64,000 nucleotides of DNA from Tupaia tana (taxonomy: Eukaryota > Chordata > Mammalia > Scandentia > Tupaiidae): the NCBI GenBank assembly GCA_026018925.1, contig JAKSZU010000016.1, forward strand, positions 57,107,575 through 57,171,574, written 5' to 3'. Both the position numbers and the translations under genes were made by a program. Numbering within the stretch: position 1 is the first letter of the stretch; each line of letters opens with the position of its first letter. Of the stretch, positions 33,093 through 43,690 are shown one piece after another. Below the pieces are notes generated by a model that worked only from the letters and a program-made list of their open reading frames with translations, was not told where the DNA came from and searched no databases.

Positions 33093-33876
33093 CATACTTA
33101 TATAATATATGCATATATATATTTTTTCTTTATTCATTCATCTGTCAATAGACACTTATGTTGACTCTATGTCTTGACTAATGTGAATAACGCTGCAATA
33201 AGCATGAGAATACATATATCTATTCTACATACTAATTTCATATCCTTTAAGTATATACATAGACATCAGATAGCTAGATCATACCATCATTTCTATATTT
33301 AATAGTGGCTATGTTTTTCATAATACTTTTACTGATTTTTATCCTCACCAACAGTGTGCAAGGATTTCTTTTTCTCCAAAGCCTTAACAACACTTACCTC
33401 TTATCTTCTTGATAATGGTCATCCTAACAGGTAAAAGGTGATATCTCATTATGGTTTAATTTAATTATGATTAATTTAATTCTGATGATTAGTGATGTTG
33501 AATGTTTTTTATATGTTTATTGGTCATTTGTATATATTCTTTTGACAAATGTATACTCAAATACCTTGACCATTTTTTAATCAGGTTTTCTTTCTGTGTT
33601 GAATTACTTAAGCTTCTTAAATATTTTTTATATTAACCCCTTATCAGGTGTGTGGTTCGCAGATATTTTCCCTGATTCTGTAGGTTGTCTCTTCATTCTG
33701 TTGATTGTTTCCTGTACTGTGCAAATACTTTTAAATTTTATTTAATCCCATTTGTCTATTTTTGTCTTTGTTGTCTGAGCTTTGGGGGCCATATACAAAA
33801 AAATATATATATAATTTTAATGTTATGGAACATGTCTCTGTGTTTTCTTTTAGTAATTTTTTAACGGTTTTTTTCT

Positions 33877-34146
33877 TTCTTTTTTTTTTTTTTTTTTTGA
33901 GTAGTTTTTGCTATAGGGTGCATGTGCTTGCCAGAAAGACAGAGAGAGACAGAGACAGAAAGCAAGAAATCACCCTCCAGGGGGAATGGCCACATCTCAA
34001 TCCCTTCTCCTCCATTGTCCTCTCAGGATCTTGGGCACACACACACACACGCCCTGCATGAGTTTAAGCCACCGGGTCCGGGACTCGAACCATGGTCGAC
34101 TACATAGGAGTCCAGCCATGTAGCCATTATACCAACTACTGGTCCC
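33877..34146 (-). mobile_element. tRNA-derived SINE family A, long type, inside L1
   Basis: Complete copy with GGGACCAGTAGTTGGTATAA head, GACCATGGTTCGAGTCCCGG (intact B box) and a poly-A tail (poly-T from about 33879). Young-looking. Confidence 0.94.
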
Positions 34147-34327
34147 TTTTTTTTTTTAAGAATTATTTTATTTAACTTTATTTATCTATTTATTTTCATT
34201 TGACCAGACAGGAGAGTGGGAGAGGGAGAGAAAATGAGAAAGCAAGCCACCAGGTCTGGGACTTGAGCCATGGTCAGCCATGTGGGAGTCTAGTGCCCTT
34301 AACCACCATGCCACCTGCTGGCCCCTC
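34147..34327 (-). mobile_element. tRNA-derived SINE family A, short type, adjacent to a long copy
   Basis: GGGGCCAGCAGGTGGCATGG head, GGCTCAAGTCCCAGACC, short-type junction GGTGGCTTGCTTTCTCATTT, tail CTGGTCAAATGAAAATAAAT. It abuts the long copy with no gap, so one probably inserted next to the tail of the other. Confidence 0.93.
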
Positions 34328-35281
34328 TTCTAGTTATCTTATAGCTCCAGGTAGTATGCTTAATTCTGTAATCCATTTTTTATTGTTTTTTTTTATTTTA
34401 AATTTATTTATTTCATTTAATGTACATCATTACAGTATACAAAATGAGATTTTCCATACAGAATACACTAGATATTAGCTCAATCAAGGATATTACCATA
34501 CACATTAGTGTCAACAAATAATTTTCCATTTCTTGTTTCTTACGTGTTTTGCTTTTTTCCCCCTCCCCCCTTGATTCCCTACCTCTCACCCTCTGCCATT
34601 TCCTACTCTCATCCACACTGTCTCTGGTAGCAACAGTTGCTTCCCATGCATTTCCCGCCCCCCATATTTTATTGATTCTCTGAAGATCTTAATTAATCTA
34701 AATACTTTCAATAACAAGTGCAGCTGATAGATATATATCTATGAACACATGTCTGACTTTAGGCATAAACCTCAGTGAATAGAATGAACATACTATAAAG
34801 TAGCACCTAGCTGGGGCTATCTATCTTAATGCAGTCATTAAATAGATATTTTTTAATGAATTTTTTAATTTCAAGAAAAAGTTTTAGTTTTAATAGATCA
34901 AATTCAAAAAATGTTAAGAGAAATGTGCTTAAGACTTAAAGCTAGGGAAAAGGTGAAGATTCTGTTCAACCAGTAGATAGATGAACTTATCAACAGTTGA
35001 AGAGAAGACAAAAATCCTTAAATCTAGAAAACAAACCATAGAAGAAAATCAGTAATGTTTTAGTCAAAAGTCATAAAATTCTATTTCACCAGTTCAGTCT
35101 CATGTAATTAATTTCTCTTCTTTTCAATTTGCAGTATTACTGTGGTTTGATCTTTCTGTTTAAAGTTCTGGAAGTCAGCATTCAACGTTATTACTGATCT
35201 TTTCAGACTTGCCATTAAGTTGGCCATTCTCTTGGTTGTTTTTGTATTCTTATTTCTGTGTGTCTGACTTTAATTTTCTTG

Positions 35282-36250
35282 CTATAGCACTTCCATCAGA
35301 ACTTCTTGAAGAACTGGTCTGGTGTTGGTCAATTCTTTTAGGTTTTGTTTATCTGAGAATGTTTTTCTTTTCTTCTCATATGAAGGATAATCTTGCTGGT
35401 TATAGTATTCTTGGCTAAAATTGTTTTTCACTTAACATTTTGAATATATTTTCCCAGTCTTTCCTTCCTTGCATTGTTTTTGATGAGAGGTCTGACATTA
35501 GCCTGATGGGATACCCTTTGAAAGTAACTTGATGTTTCTCTCTTACCTATTTTAGTATCTTGTCTCTGTCTGTGGTTTTGGTCAATCTGGCTACGATGTG
35601 CCTCGGAGAAGATCTTCTTGGGTTGATTCTATGTTGGATCCTTTGTATTTCTTGGGTCTGGATATTTGAATGCCTCTCTAGGTTAAGAAAGTTTTTTTTT
35701 CCAGGATTTTATGGAATAGATTTATCAATGCCCTTATTAGTCTCTTCACCTTCTGGGATATCAATTATCTAGATGTTTGGGCGTTTAGTGGTGTCTAGTA
35801 TTATTCATATATTATTCTCATTTTTTGAGTTATTGTCTCAGTCTTTTTGGCGAATTTTTCTAGTTCAGAGGTTCTATCTTCCATATCTGAGATTTGATCT
35901 TCTGCATGATCTAATCTGCTTTTAATATTTTCAAGAGAGGTTTTGATTTCCTGTATTACAACCTTCACTTCTAGCAATTATGGTGTGTTGTAACCTTCAT
36001 TTCTAACAATTATGGTGTGTTATTTCCTCTTTCAGATTGCACAAGAACTTTTTCACCTCCTGGAATTCGTTCTCCTTTCTTTTGCATCTCTGTTAGCTAT
36101 GTCACTGTGAATATTTATATTTTTTATCTGACATTTCCATGAGTTCCATTGTATTGCTAGAGGAAAATGAGTTTTTCTTTTCCCTTGGGGGAAGAGATAT
36201 TTTCTTGTCTTCTAAAATTATTTGTGCTTCTGTGGTGGTTTCTGGTCATC
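35282..36250 (-). pseudogene. Broken L1 ORF1 (nucleic-acid chaperone) in the HAL1-like element
   Basis: L1 ORF1p is a trimeric coiled-coil RNA-binding chaperone needed for retrotransposition. On the minus strand there is a coiled-coil part (NIKSRLDHAEDQISDMEDR near 35870-35930), the conserved RINPRRSSPRHIVARL near 35570-35620, the C-terminal-domain motif REKHQVTFKGYPIRLMSDL near 35490-35545, and the terminal DKQNLKELTNTRPVLQEVL ending at a TAG stop at 35282-35284. These pieces lie in different frames with internal stops. A 32-bp tandem duplication at 35961-36024 also breaks frame. The N-terminus is uncertain. Confidence 0.85.
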
Positions 36251-36401
36251 TGATGGATTATAGATTTTTCCTAATTTTAGGTGTTAAATCTGAGTGTTCA
36301 GAGTTATGCAGGAGGAGGTGATCTGCAATATTTCTGCAGTATTGTTTTTCTCCCTTTGTGTAGCAGATTCCATGGGAATTGAGGATTACTCTGACCCTGG
36401 C

Positions 36402-36781
36402 TAGATCTTGGGGTCAGGATAGTGAAGTCTGGGCAGAAAATCTTCAGTTGCCCTAGTCCCGGAAAGGGGATGCACACAACTCAAATGGCTTGTGATTGGC
36501 GTGTTCCGGCTAGATCTTGGAGTCAGGAGGGTGAAGTCTGGGCAGAAAATCTTCAGTTGCCCTAGTCCCGGAAAGGGGATGCACACAACTCAAATGGCTT
36601 GTGATTGGCGTGTTCCGGCTAGATCTTGGAGTCAGGAGGGTGAAGTCTGGGCAGAAAATCTTCAGTTGTCCTAGTCCCTGAAAGAGGCCGCTCAGAGCTC
36701 AAATGTAGATGGCTTGTGATTGGCCTGTCCTGGCTAGATCTTGGGATCAGGAGGGGGAAGTCTGGGCAGAAAATCTTCAGT
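36402..36781 (-). repeat. Tandem 109-bp monomers, likely L1 5-prime promoter units
   Basis: Units lie at 36402-36510 (109 bp), 36511-36619 (109 bp), 36620-36734 (115 bp) and a partial at 36735-36781. The first two differ by about three bases. The third has a diverged middle (about 36669-36706). Each contains TAGATCTTGG and GAAGTCTGGGCAGAAAATCT on the plus strand. Placement at the 5-prime end of an L1-type element matches the monomer promoter layout known from mouse L1, with an unrelated-looking unit. Confidence 0.93.
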
Positions 36782-36949
36782 TCTGCATTGAAGATTTTCA
36801 ACATGGTATGAGATAAGAGTCTAATTGGATTCTTTTGCATGTGAATATAAAGTTCCTCATTTACTGAAGAGACCATTCTTTCCCAATTTTCTCTTACGAG
36901 TATTCATAAAGAGTGAAGCTATACTTGTCAAGTGTATCCTTAAAGGGCC

Positions 36950-37262
36950 AAGAACATGCCACTTTACCCCTTTCTCCTTCTGCTTCTGAGAATATGGACA
37001 TAATGGTTGAGGTTGCAGCTATCACCTTGGACCATAATGTGGATTTGGGAATGGAAGGCAATAAAGTTGAAAACAGCAACATACCTTTACAAAACAAAAA
37101 CAAACCAAAAAAACTATGTCCCTGACATTACAGAGTGCTATACCAGCCCTAGACTACCTACCTTGGGACTTTGATGTGAGAAAGAGAACTCTTGTTTAAA
37201 CCACTATATTTTAGGTTGTCTGTCACTTGCAGCCAAACCTAATCCTAACTGATCCAGTGGGG
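36950..37262 (+). mobile_element. MLT1-like ERVL-MaLR LTR remnant
   Basis: The 3-prime part reads CTATACCAGCCCTAGACTAC, GACTTTGATGTGAGAAAGAG, ACTCTTGTTTAAACCACTAT and AACCTAATCCTAACTGATC. This resembles the end of MaLR-type LTRs (cttgtttaagccactg ... cctaactaatacaa). The 5-prime part is diverged. No internal retroviral gene is present. Confidence 0.5.
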
Positions 37263-38221
37263 AAATGGCTGTAAAAGGAGCTATCATTCACCCTCCAAAA
37301 TTTCTAACATTTGGAAGTTATTTCTCACATTGAGTCTTTCTGTTACAATTACACAGTCAGAATGGATAACTATCTCCACTTAACTGTGGAGTGTGGAAAG
37401 ATACTAGGAGCACAGAGGAAGAAAAATCTCAGACTTATTCACTGGAATGTGCTGTAACTAGCATTTACTAAAATGCCACTTACCACCTTATGCATAATAA
37501 AATAAAGTAATTACTAATTTGTCTGTCATGTGGGCAAAAAAAAAACCATACTTGAATAGTGACTTCTATGATATACTGAGAGTCAAAGTATAAGAAGAGT
37601 AATATTTTCTGCAAAGAGAGCCTTAGAAATGAGCTTTCTTCCAGCATTTCTTCAAATACACAAATAATACATTTGAACTCTCTTGAGTGTGTGTGTGTCT
37701 GTCTGTATATTTGTGTGTATGAAATATGTATGTGTGCATGCATGTACATACTGGTGGTTGTACTTAATTAGGAGAAAATATCTGCACCTGACTGTAAGAA
37801 GGGAACAGATGACCTCAGATGATTAGCTACTAATAGATCTTTGTGGTTTTGAGGGAAGAGGAAAGTACTATAGATTCTTTATTCTACAAAAAGTACATAA
37901 TTTCAAAATTCCTGTATTTGAACCATCTCAGAATCAGAACTCAATAGGCAGTTGTTTAATAATTACCTTTTTAGTTGATGACAATTATTGGAAGTCATCT
38001 TTAGATTTCTGCCTAAAAAGGCAGAAATTTTTGCCATAAAGCATGTATGCTCATCACTGAGAGTGAGGTTTCTGTCTTGTAGGGAGCATTTGTAGAGGAA
38101 GCCCATTGCTGCAGCTGACATCTTGAGCTGTGGTTGCTCAGTCCCCTGGTACAGAAAGAAGTAGGACCCACCTTTTCCATAGCAGAATGGAATTCTAGAC
38201 ATAGAGTTCTTGTTTGTTTGC
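37263..38221. other. Unassigned sequence
   Basis: A degenerate TG/TCTG simple repeat lies at about 37687-37740. No exon or named repeat was recognised. Confidence 0.4.
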
Positions 38222-38361
38222 TTTTGTTTTTGTTTTTGTTTTTGTTTTTTAAAGAGACAAGGTCTTGTCACATTACCCAGGCTAGCCTTGAACTCGTGAT
38301 CCTTCTACCTCTGCCTCCAAAGTAGCTGGAACTAAAAGTTTGTGCTACAGCATGAAGCTAG
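38222..38361 (-). mobile_element. 7SL-derived SINE monomer
   Basis: On the minus strand: CTTCATGCTGTAGCACAAAC, CAGCTACTTTGGAGGCAGAG, GGATCACGAGTTCAAGGCTA, GCCTGGGTAATGTGACAAGA, CCTTGTCTCTTT, then a (CAAAAA)n tail. This is the Alu/B1-type 7SL RNA-derived body. Confidence 0.88.
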
Positions 38362-38379
38362 ACATCAGCTATTTAAGTA

Positions 38380-38560
38380 GAGAACTATAGTCAGAGAATT
38401 TTACTCCTGGATTTGCATCTTGGAGATGACCTACTATATGGCCCTTTAAGTTGAGGAAGCTGAGGCTCAGAACCTAATAAGACCTTCCCAAGGTCGCATG
38501 GATCTGAGCAGTGCAGGACCAGAACCTAGAACTCATTGTTCTTGTCATCATGCATCATGA
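38380..38560 (-). mobile_element. MIR-family SINE remnant
   Basis: GGAAGCTGAGGCTCAGAACC, CCTTCCCAAGGTCGCATGGA and GACCAGAACCTAGAACTC parallel the minus-strand MIR core (gaaactgaggc ... gcccaaggtcacac ... gaacccaggtctc). Confidence 0.7.
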
Positions 38561-38777
38561 CCTTCCATTTCAAGACTAACAAATATCAAGGTTGGCATAT
38601 ATTTACCTTCATTTTTATTTGAGAGGTTAAAAAAAACAAAATGAAATGGTGTCATAAACAAGTCTGCCCTAAGCGGGTTAGGATTTATTTCTTCTCCTAT
38701 ACCTTTTTTCTTTTTTTTTCAATCAAAGGGTATATCCCCAAGAATGAGAACTAAAGAAACAGATTGCTTAGCCCCTC

Positions 38778-39110
38778 ATGACTCTGCCCTGGTGGTGGAT
38801 CATTAATGGTGTAGAAAATGAGGGCAGTGCTGGGCGGGCAGTCCAGGGTGGGATGCATGCCTCTTTAAGAGATTTATGTGGAGATCTGAGCTGGGGAGAC
38901 AGCCCGGTGGTACATCATCATGCAGGCGACATCAGAGACTTTCTTCTTCGCTTGGGTGCATTATCATAAAAAGTGATTTAGACTGGAGCTGATTGATGCA
39001 AATGGCCCTATGTTCTTTCCTATCATTAGCGGCCTCTTTCAGTGGCCAGAGGCAGTGATTAAAGCTGTCATTTGGAGCTGCTCATTAAAGACAAGCCCCA
39101 GAATAGCAAG
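38778..39110. promoter_or_regulatory. Candidate conserved non-coding regulatory block
   Basis: Repeat-free, GC-balanced sequence with homeobox and GATA-like words: GATCATTAATGG near 38805, GCATTATCATAAAAAGTGAT near 38957, GAGCTGATTGATGCAAATGG near 38984 (PBX/octamer-like), GCTCATTAAAGACAAG near 39077. It lies in the longest stretch without young SINEs. No coding frame of interest. Confidence 0.35.
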
Positions 39111-39141
39111 AGGAAAAAAGGTTGGAGAGGCATATGTATAC

Positions 39142-39146
<5 letters not shown>

Positions 39147-39173
<27 letters not shown>
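39147..39173. repeat. (TG)n microsatellite
   Basis: About 13 TG units followed by TATG repeats. Confidence 0.95.
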
Positions 39174-39181
<8 letters not shown>

Positions 39182-41825
39182 GTATATATTTTTGCCTTAA
39201 AAGCCCATCAGCCCTTTCCAGATTAACCACTGAAATCAAGGCTATAGAGACATTTCCACTGAGAATATAGAATGCTCTTTTGCAAGTAATATTAGATTTT
39301 TGGAGTGTCACAGTAGATTCTGATGACAGCTTGCCTACATATTGTGAAAGGAGATGAGGAGGGTATTGTGTTAGGTGTGTTTTGTTAGGGATTGACCCTA
39401 GTGAGAACTCATTAAGTCTCCCTCCTCCCAGGCTGGGGACTTCAGAGGCAGCCACGGGAGAGCAGAGGGGAAGGTTGCTGAGGGTGGTTAGCTCGATAAG
39501 TCCCATTGTGACAGTGTTGACCTCAGGGATGGACAGAAGGACAGCAGGGAGTGAGCTCTTTGCTGAGCCCAGAGGATATAGATGCCTGGATGTCAGTCAA
39601 AGAGAGGTGGGCAAGAGCAGGTTCCCAAAGAGATGGGGAATAGAACAAAGCAAGTTCCATAAATGTGAGAAAGATTAATCAGAACATGATCTCCTTGGCT
39701 CCTTGGAGTGTCTCAGTCAGGGTGACATGACTAGTTAATCATCATTGCAGTAGAAGTGGGCTTCATTCGTGTGGTTCCATAAGCATCCGTTTACATTCAT
39801 TTACACCCTGCTTTTTAGATTAGTGTGAAAATGGTGCCTGAGAGTGACAGAAATACCAGGCACCAAATAAGCCGCAGCATACCAAATTGCAGGCTGGGAT
39901 AGTGGGTAGCCGTCTGAGTAAAGTCCTGGGAAGGAAACATCTTAGTTTCTTGGGATAAACCAGTTTTAAGGCAGAGATATGACTGGCTCGATAATCCTGC
40001 ACATCCTTCCTGGCCAGCTGATGTTTAATGCTGAAATCCCCCCGAACTTTTATATAATCTAGTCGATGACTCTCTTCAGGAATTCCTCTGAGAGGAAAAA
40101 AAAATGAAATTATCAATTTAATTTCTCAGTCTAATGAACTGGTCTTAGACATAAAAATTTAAATTACATTTTTTTTTTATAAAAGTGAGGACCAACATCA
40201 GTTATGCAACCACCACCATCTCCATGACAACACCTTGGATGTGGCAGCTCATGTGACTTGACAGTCACAGGCCCTTGAAATGAAGCAAAGGAAAGTTTTA
40301 GTTTCTCTTTTGTAATTTAGTAGACTCTAGAGACTCCCAGGATGGGGCTAGGTGGTAGTACAGAGGTTTCCTTTTGGTGTGAACAGTAAATAGTGGAAAA
40401 GTGATGAAATTATTCTTCTATGCTGTAAGGTAGAGATTGAAATATGCTGCAGAGGGAGCTTCCTTGTCAGATTCTGAGCCAGTTGTTGGCTTCGGAGGTG
40501 TGGCCTTTGTCCTCCTCTCTGCTGCACCTCCCACCCCCGCGCTGGCCGTCTTAGCCTGGGTCTGGCACATCAGGGCCTATTAGTACTGATGCTGGGCTGT
40601 GATGTTCTTCTCCTCAGGGAGCACGGCAGCAGAACTGAACAAAGTCACTGGTAATCTGTGCTTACAGCCTCCCCCCTGGGGAGAAAGCCCAGCCAGCTGG
40701 CACTCTCCTGCTGAGCACATTCACTTCCTCTGGCAGGCCAGCAGCCTGGCAGGGGCCCAGAGGCCAGCAGGCTGCAGAGCCAACCAGCACCAGCACTCCA
40801 GGCAGCTCAGCTCTGGATCACATGCATTGTTCACTGCCTCTCTAGACTGGACACTGGCTGACCTCGCAGCTTAGATATTGCAGCTCATCTGCATGGGCCT
40901 TTTCAGGCATCCCGTGTGACTCTCTAGATATTAAGAAAAAAAAAAAAAGAGGAAGAAGAAGAAGAAAAAAAAAAGACAACAAAAACATGAGTACCAGATG
41001 AACAGTTATCTGGCTACATTGAGGGTTAATGGGACTCTTCCCCCCTCCCCTTATCTTTCTGTTTTCCCAGGCTCTGGGTCACTGACACAAGAAAACTTTC
41101 TTGTGAGTTCAGTCCATGTAGATGGAAGGGAGTTGGGGACTTCTGCCCCAAATGATAAGATGAGATAGTGGGTGGCAAGGATGACAGGGTGGAGGAGACA
41201 CTGGGAATCCTGGATGTGTGTATACATGCTAGAAAATGCCTAGAGGGGAAAACAAAATAGATTGATCTTTGGATCCCACACTTCATGGGTTTCTTAAGCT
41301 TACATTTCCAGCATTCTCATTGCTGGATAGAACTTTGACTGATGTGTGAATTCCCTTTCTTGAATCAGGATCCTGTGTTAAGGGGCAGGGTCCTGAGAGG
41401 CTCTTCTGGGGAAGCATATGTTCACTTCTGTCCAGCTCATTAAGAATCAGGAAGAGCCTGAAGTTAATCAGTTGATATACCAGGTTTAGGATTTTTCTGC
41501 ACAGCCTGCAAACCATGTGCCCTGCAATGGTTTTGTCCTTTCTAAGGAGGAAAAGTGTTTATTCTGCTTAGAACCATCCACACACCAACATGAATGTGGC
41601 CCCTATTTAGCATAAGTAGAGGTCATCATCTCACCTACTTTAACCCAGTATGTGGTTGTCCTAAAAAGAGACTGGAGACAAGGCAAAGGGCAATTGTTCT
41701 GTTCAGAAAATTCTCTTACTAGAAGGTATTTAATTGAGGGAAAGAAAGGAAAAAAGGAATGAACAAATTGGTTCCTGTACATCTTCAAATTTTGTTCCAT
41801 TCATCTGAGTTCAATAGGAAGTATA
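39174..41825. other. SINE-free unassigned sequence
   Basis: No young repeat over 2.6 kb. A 33-base segment at 40617-40649 is bounded by an acceptor-like TTCTTCTCCTCAG and a donor-like CACTG|GTAATC, but this is weak. An A/G tract lies at 40934-40977. The frame of 155 codons at 39039-39506 spans the (TG)n repeat and is not a gene. Confidence 0.35.
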
Positions 41826-42075
41826 GAGAACAGCAGTACTAATAATTGCTAACATTTAGCAAGTGTTCTGTGTGCTAAGCACAATACTCAGCTCTTACAC
41901 AAGGTCTCATTTCTTCCTGTCGACAGTGCAGGGAGGGAGGCTTGGTTACCAGTCCCATGTAGCAAGCAAGATTATTGGCTCAGAGTCTTTTCCACATCAC
42001 ATAGCTATTACTTAGAGGACCCAGGGTCTAAACCCAAGCACTGACCCAAAGATCCCCCTACTCTCATCTCTAACG
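41826..42075 (-). mobile_element. MIR SINE
   Basis: TAATAATTGCTAACATTTAG, GTGTTCTGTGTGCTAAGCAC, TTGGCTCAGAGTCTTTTCCA, ACATCACATAGCTATTACTT and AGGGTCTAAACCCAAGCACT follow the minus-strand MIR order over its full length. Confidence 0.85.
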
Positions 42076-42194
42076 GATTTTTGAGGCCCCATATGGACTG
42101 AACAGTTGACAGGATTGATATGGCTGCCCAATGGATACCATGGACCCTGCTATGAACTGCAGTTGTAACCTTGCATTTAGTGGGATTATCTGAT

Positions 42195-42315
42195 GACTCT
42201 AAGCTCCACAAGGGCAAGGTCTGTTTCTGCTTTTACATACTCTTGAGTCACCAGTGCCTGATACTATATCCTGCATCCCATATGTGCTCAGCACATATTT
42301 GCTAAATGAGTGATT
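42195..42315 (+). mobile_element. L2 LINE 3-prime end
   Basis: TAAGCTCCACAAGGGCAAGG, TCTGTTTCTGCTTTT, CACCAGTGCCTGATACTATA and GTGCTCAGCACATATTTGCT match the L2 terminal region (agctccatgagggcagg ... gtgcctggcacatag ... gtgctcaataaatatttg). Confidence 0.85.
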
Positions 42316-43560
42316 GGTCAGCATTAAAATCATTTCTTAGAGTCAACGAGCTTCCTAAATCCAAAGAAATTCTCCTCAAAATAGACTGCAAAGTGGATTT
42401 TCCCCTAATATTGGAGAAATGTGAGCATGTTTTTAGGCTAAGCAGTGGGAATTATTGGAAAGGGAATGAGGAGATTGTTCATGGAACAAAGTCCCAGAGG
42501 AGATTTTAAGAAATCAGGGTTAAGAGAAGAGTTGAGTTTTCATTAATTAGCAGAAACAGGGCACTTTAGCCTTAGAGACCACAGGTAAAGAGAGAGGAAA
42601 AAAAGGATCCAGTAGTTGTGGGCTGTGTGTCGTTTAGGAGTGCTTTCAGCTGCAAGTAATAAAAAGCTTGACTAGCAGTGTCTTAAACAATTAAGGATTT
42701 ATTTTTTCCACATGATTGTAAGAGCACTGCAGTGAGGTGGTCACTGGCATTGGTTCTGTGGCTCAGCAGTATAAGGGACATCATAGAGACTTTTTTAGCC
42801 TTTCCCTCATGGCCACACTATGGCAGCTCCTGTCATCACATCTACATTCAAGGAAAAATTTTTGCTATCCTTACAGACATCAGCTTTGTGTGCTGCCTGC
42901 TCTACTGGCTGAAGAAGTGGTTAGGACTAGATGACCATTAGTCATTCCAAGTATGACAAAGGAGTAGAAAGGATTAGTGGGATTCTGAGCATCTAGTGAG
43001 CTTATTTATGATAAATGAAAGAATTTTGTGGAAGATTTCTGGAACCCAGTGAAGTAGGAGAGGAAGAAGAGGAGAGTAGGAAAAAATAAATTACTTATCT
43101 TTGATTTACTAGAATTTTGTTAAGTTTTGGAACTTTATAGTTTTGTGAAAATCTATGTTTGCTAAAATTTATTGTCCTTTGTGTTTCTTTTCTTTCAACC
43201 CTCACCTTCTCCAAGGAAATTTAACCATTTACACACAACAAAAAGATTATTCCTCAATATCAGCAGCTAATTTAGCCCACTGTCTCTTTTTAAAAATATT
43301 GTCTTTCTGCTTCATATCTCCAGAAAACTTATTTCCTTTAACAGCTTAACTTAGGATATGGGGAAACCAACCTAAGTAGAAATAACCTAAGGCTTATGAT
43401 GAACCTTCAGCTTTGAGACAAAGGAGTTTATATCTTTTTTCCCTCTTAGACCAGTTTTTAATATCTACCAGTATGCTCATTTGCCAGTTATCAGCTATGT
43501 CCTTACTGGTCAGAGAACATGGCATTAACAAATCTAGTGGTGTCTGGGGTGGGGCCCATG
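42316..43560. other. Unassigned sequence with one old repeat-like stretch
   Basis: At about 42640-42950 CTTTCAGCTGCAAGTAATAA, TTAAACAATTAAGGATTTAT and CTCATGGCCACACTATGGCA recall a common ancient mammalian repeat, whose name I cannot give with confidence. No exon was recognised. Confidence 0.4.
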
Positions 43561-43564
43561 AGAC

Positions 43565-43690
43565 CTATAGAGAGGGCAAGTGGTTGCCCTGGGCTTTGTT
43601 ACCTCCTGGGCAGGTCACGTTACCTCTAGAGGGAGATGTAAAATGAGGAGGGCTAGCAGATCTCAGAGGACCCTCTCAGCTCCTAACAGC
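43565..43690 (+). mobile_element. MIR SINE fragment
   Basis: CCTGGGCAGGTCACGTTACC, TCTAGAGGGAGATGTAAAAT and AGGACCCTCTCAGCTCCTAA resemble the plus-strand MIR core (gggcaagtcac ... tgtaaaatggg). Moderately diverged. Confidence 0.5.

Larger units (their letters stand above)
34384..36781 (-). mobile_element. HAL1-like, ORF1-only LINE-1 with tandem 5-prime monomers, inserted in older L1
   Basis: Reading the minus strand from 36781 leftwards, the element has about 3.4 tandem copies of a 109-115 bp unit (36402-36781). A leader follows, then a broken L1 ORF1 (about 36250-35282), and a 3-prime UTR of about 0.9 kb with a G-rich polypurine block (34556-34580 on the opposite strand). It ends in AATAAATAAATTTAAAATAA near 34384. 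No ORF2 sequence lies between ORF1 and the tail. Both flanks are contiguous old L1 ORF2 sequence (AATCCATTTT on the left, CATGGTATGAGATAAGAG on the right), so the insertion appears structurally complete at about 2.4 kb. Half-L1 (HAL1) elements are a known mammalian class; the monomeric promoter is the unusual part. Confidence 0.78.
32290..36905 (-). mobile_element. Old LINE-1 (ORF2 3-prime part and 3-prime UTR), split by SINEs and a HAL1-like element
   Basis: The plus strand is the reverse complement of an old L1. Segments are 32290-32508, 32758-33876, 34328-34383 and 36782-36905. Phrases include AAGTGAGAACTTGCAATATT, ATAACGCTGCAATAAGCATG, CACCAACAGTGTGCAAGGAT, GTGATATCTCATTATGGTTT, CTTATCAGGTGTGTGGTTCG and TTCATTCTGTTGATTGTTTC. 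After the SINEs come TTATAGCTCCAGGTAGTATG and AATCCATTTT, and after the HAL1-like insertion CATGGTATGAGATAAGAGTC and ATTCTTTTGCATGTGAATAT. The last two halves are adjacent in ordinary L1 ORF2, so they bracket the HAL1-like insertion. All frames are broken. Confidence 0.92.

Noticed and set aside
36511-36674. Repeat array considered as a possible CRISPR-like or satellite array
   Set aside because: Units are head-to-tail with no spacers and lie at the 5-prime end of an L1-type element; L1 monomers explain them.
39039-39506. 155-codon minus-strand open frame
   Set aside because: It spans a (TG)n microsatellite that contributes a His-Thr run; no domain.
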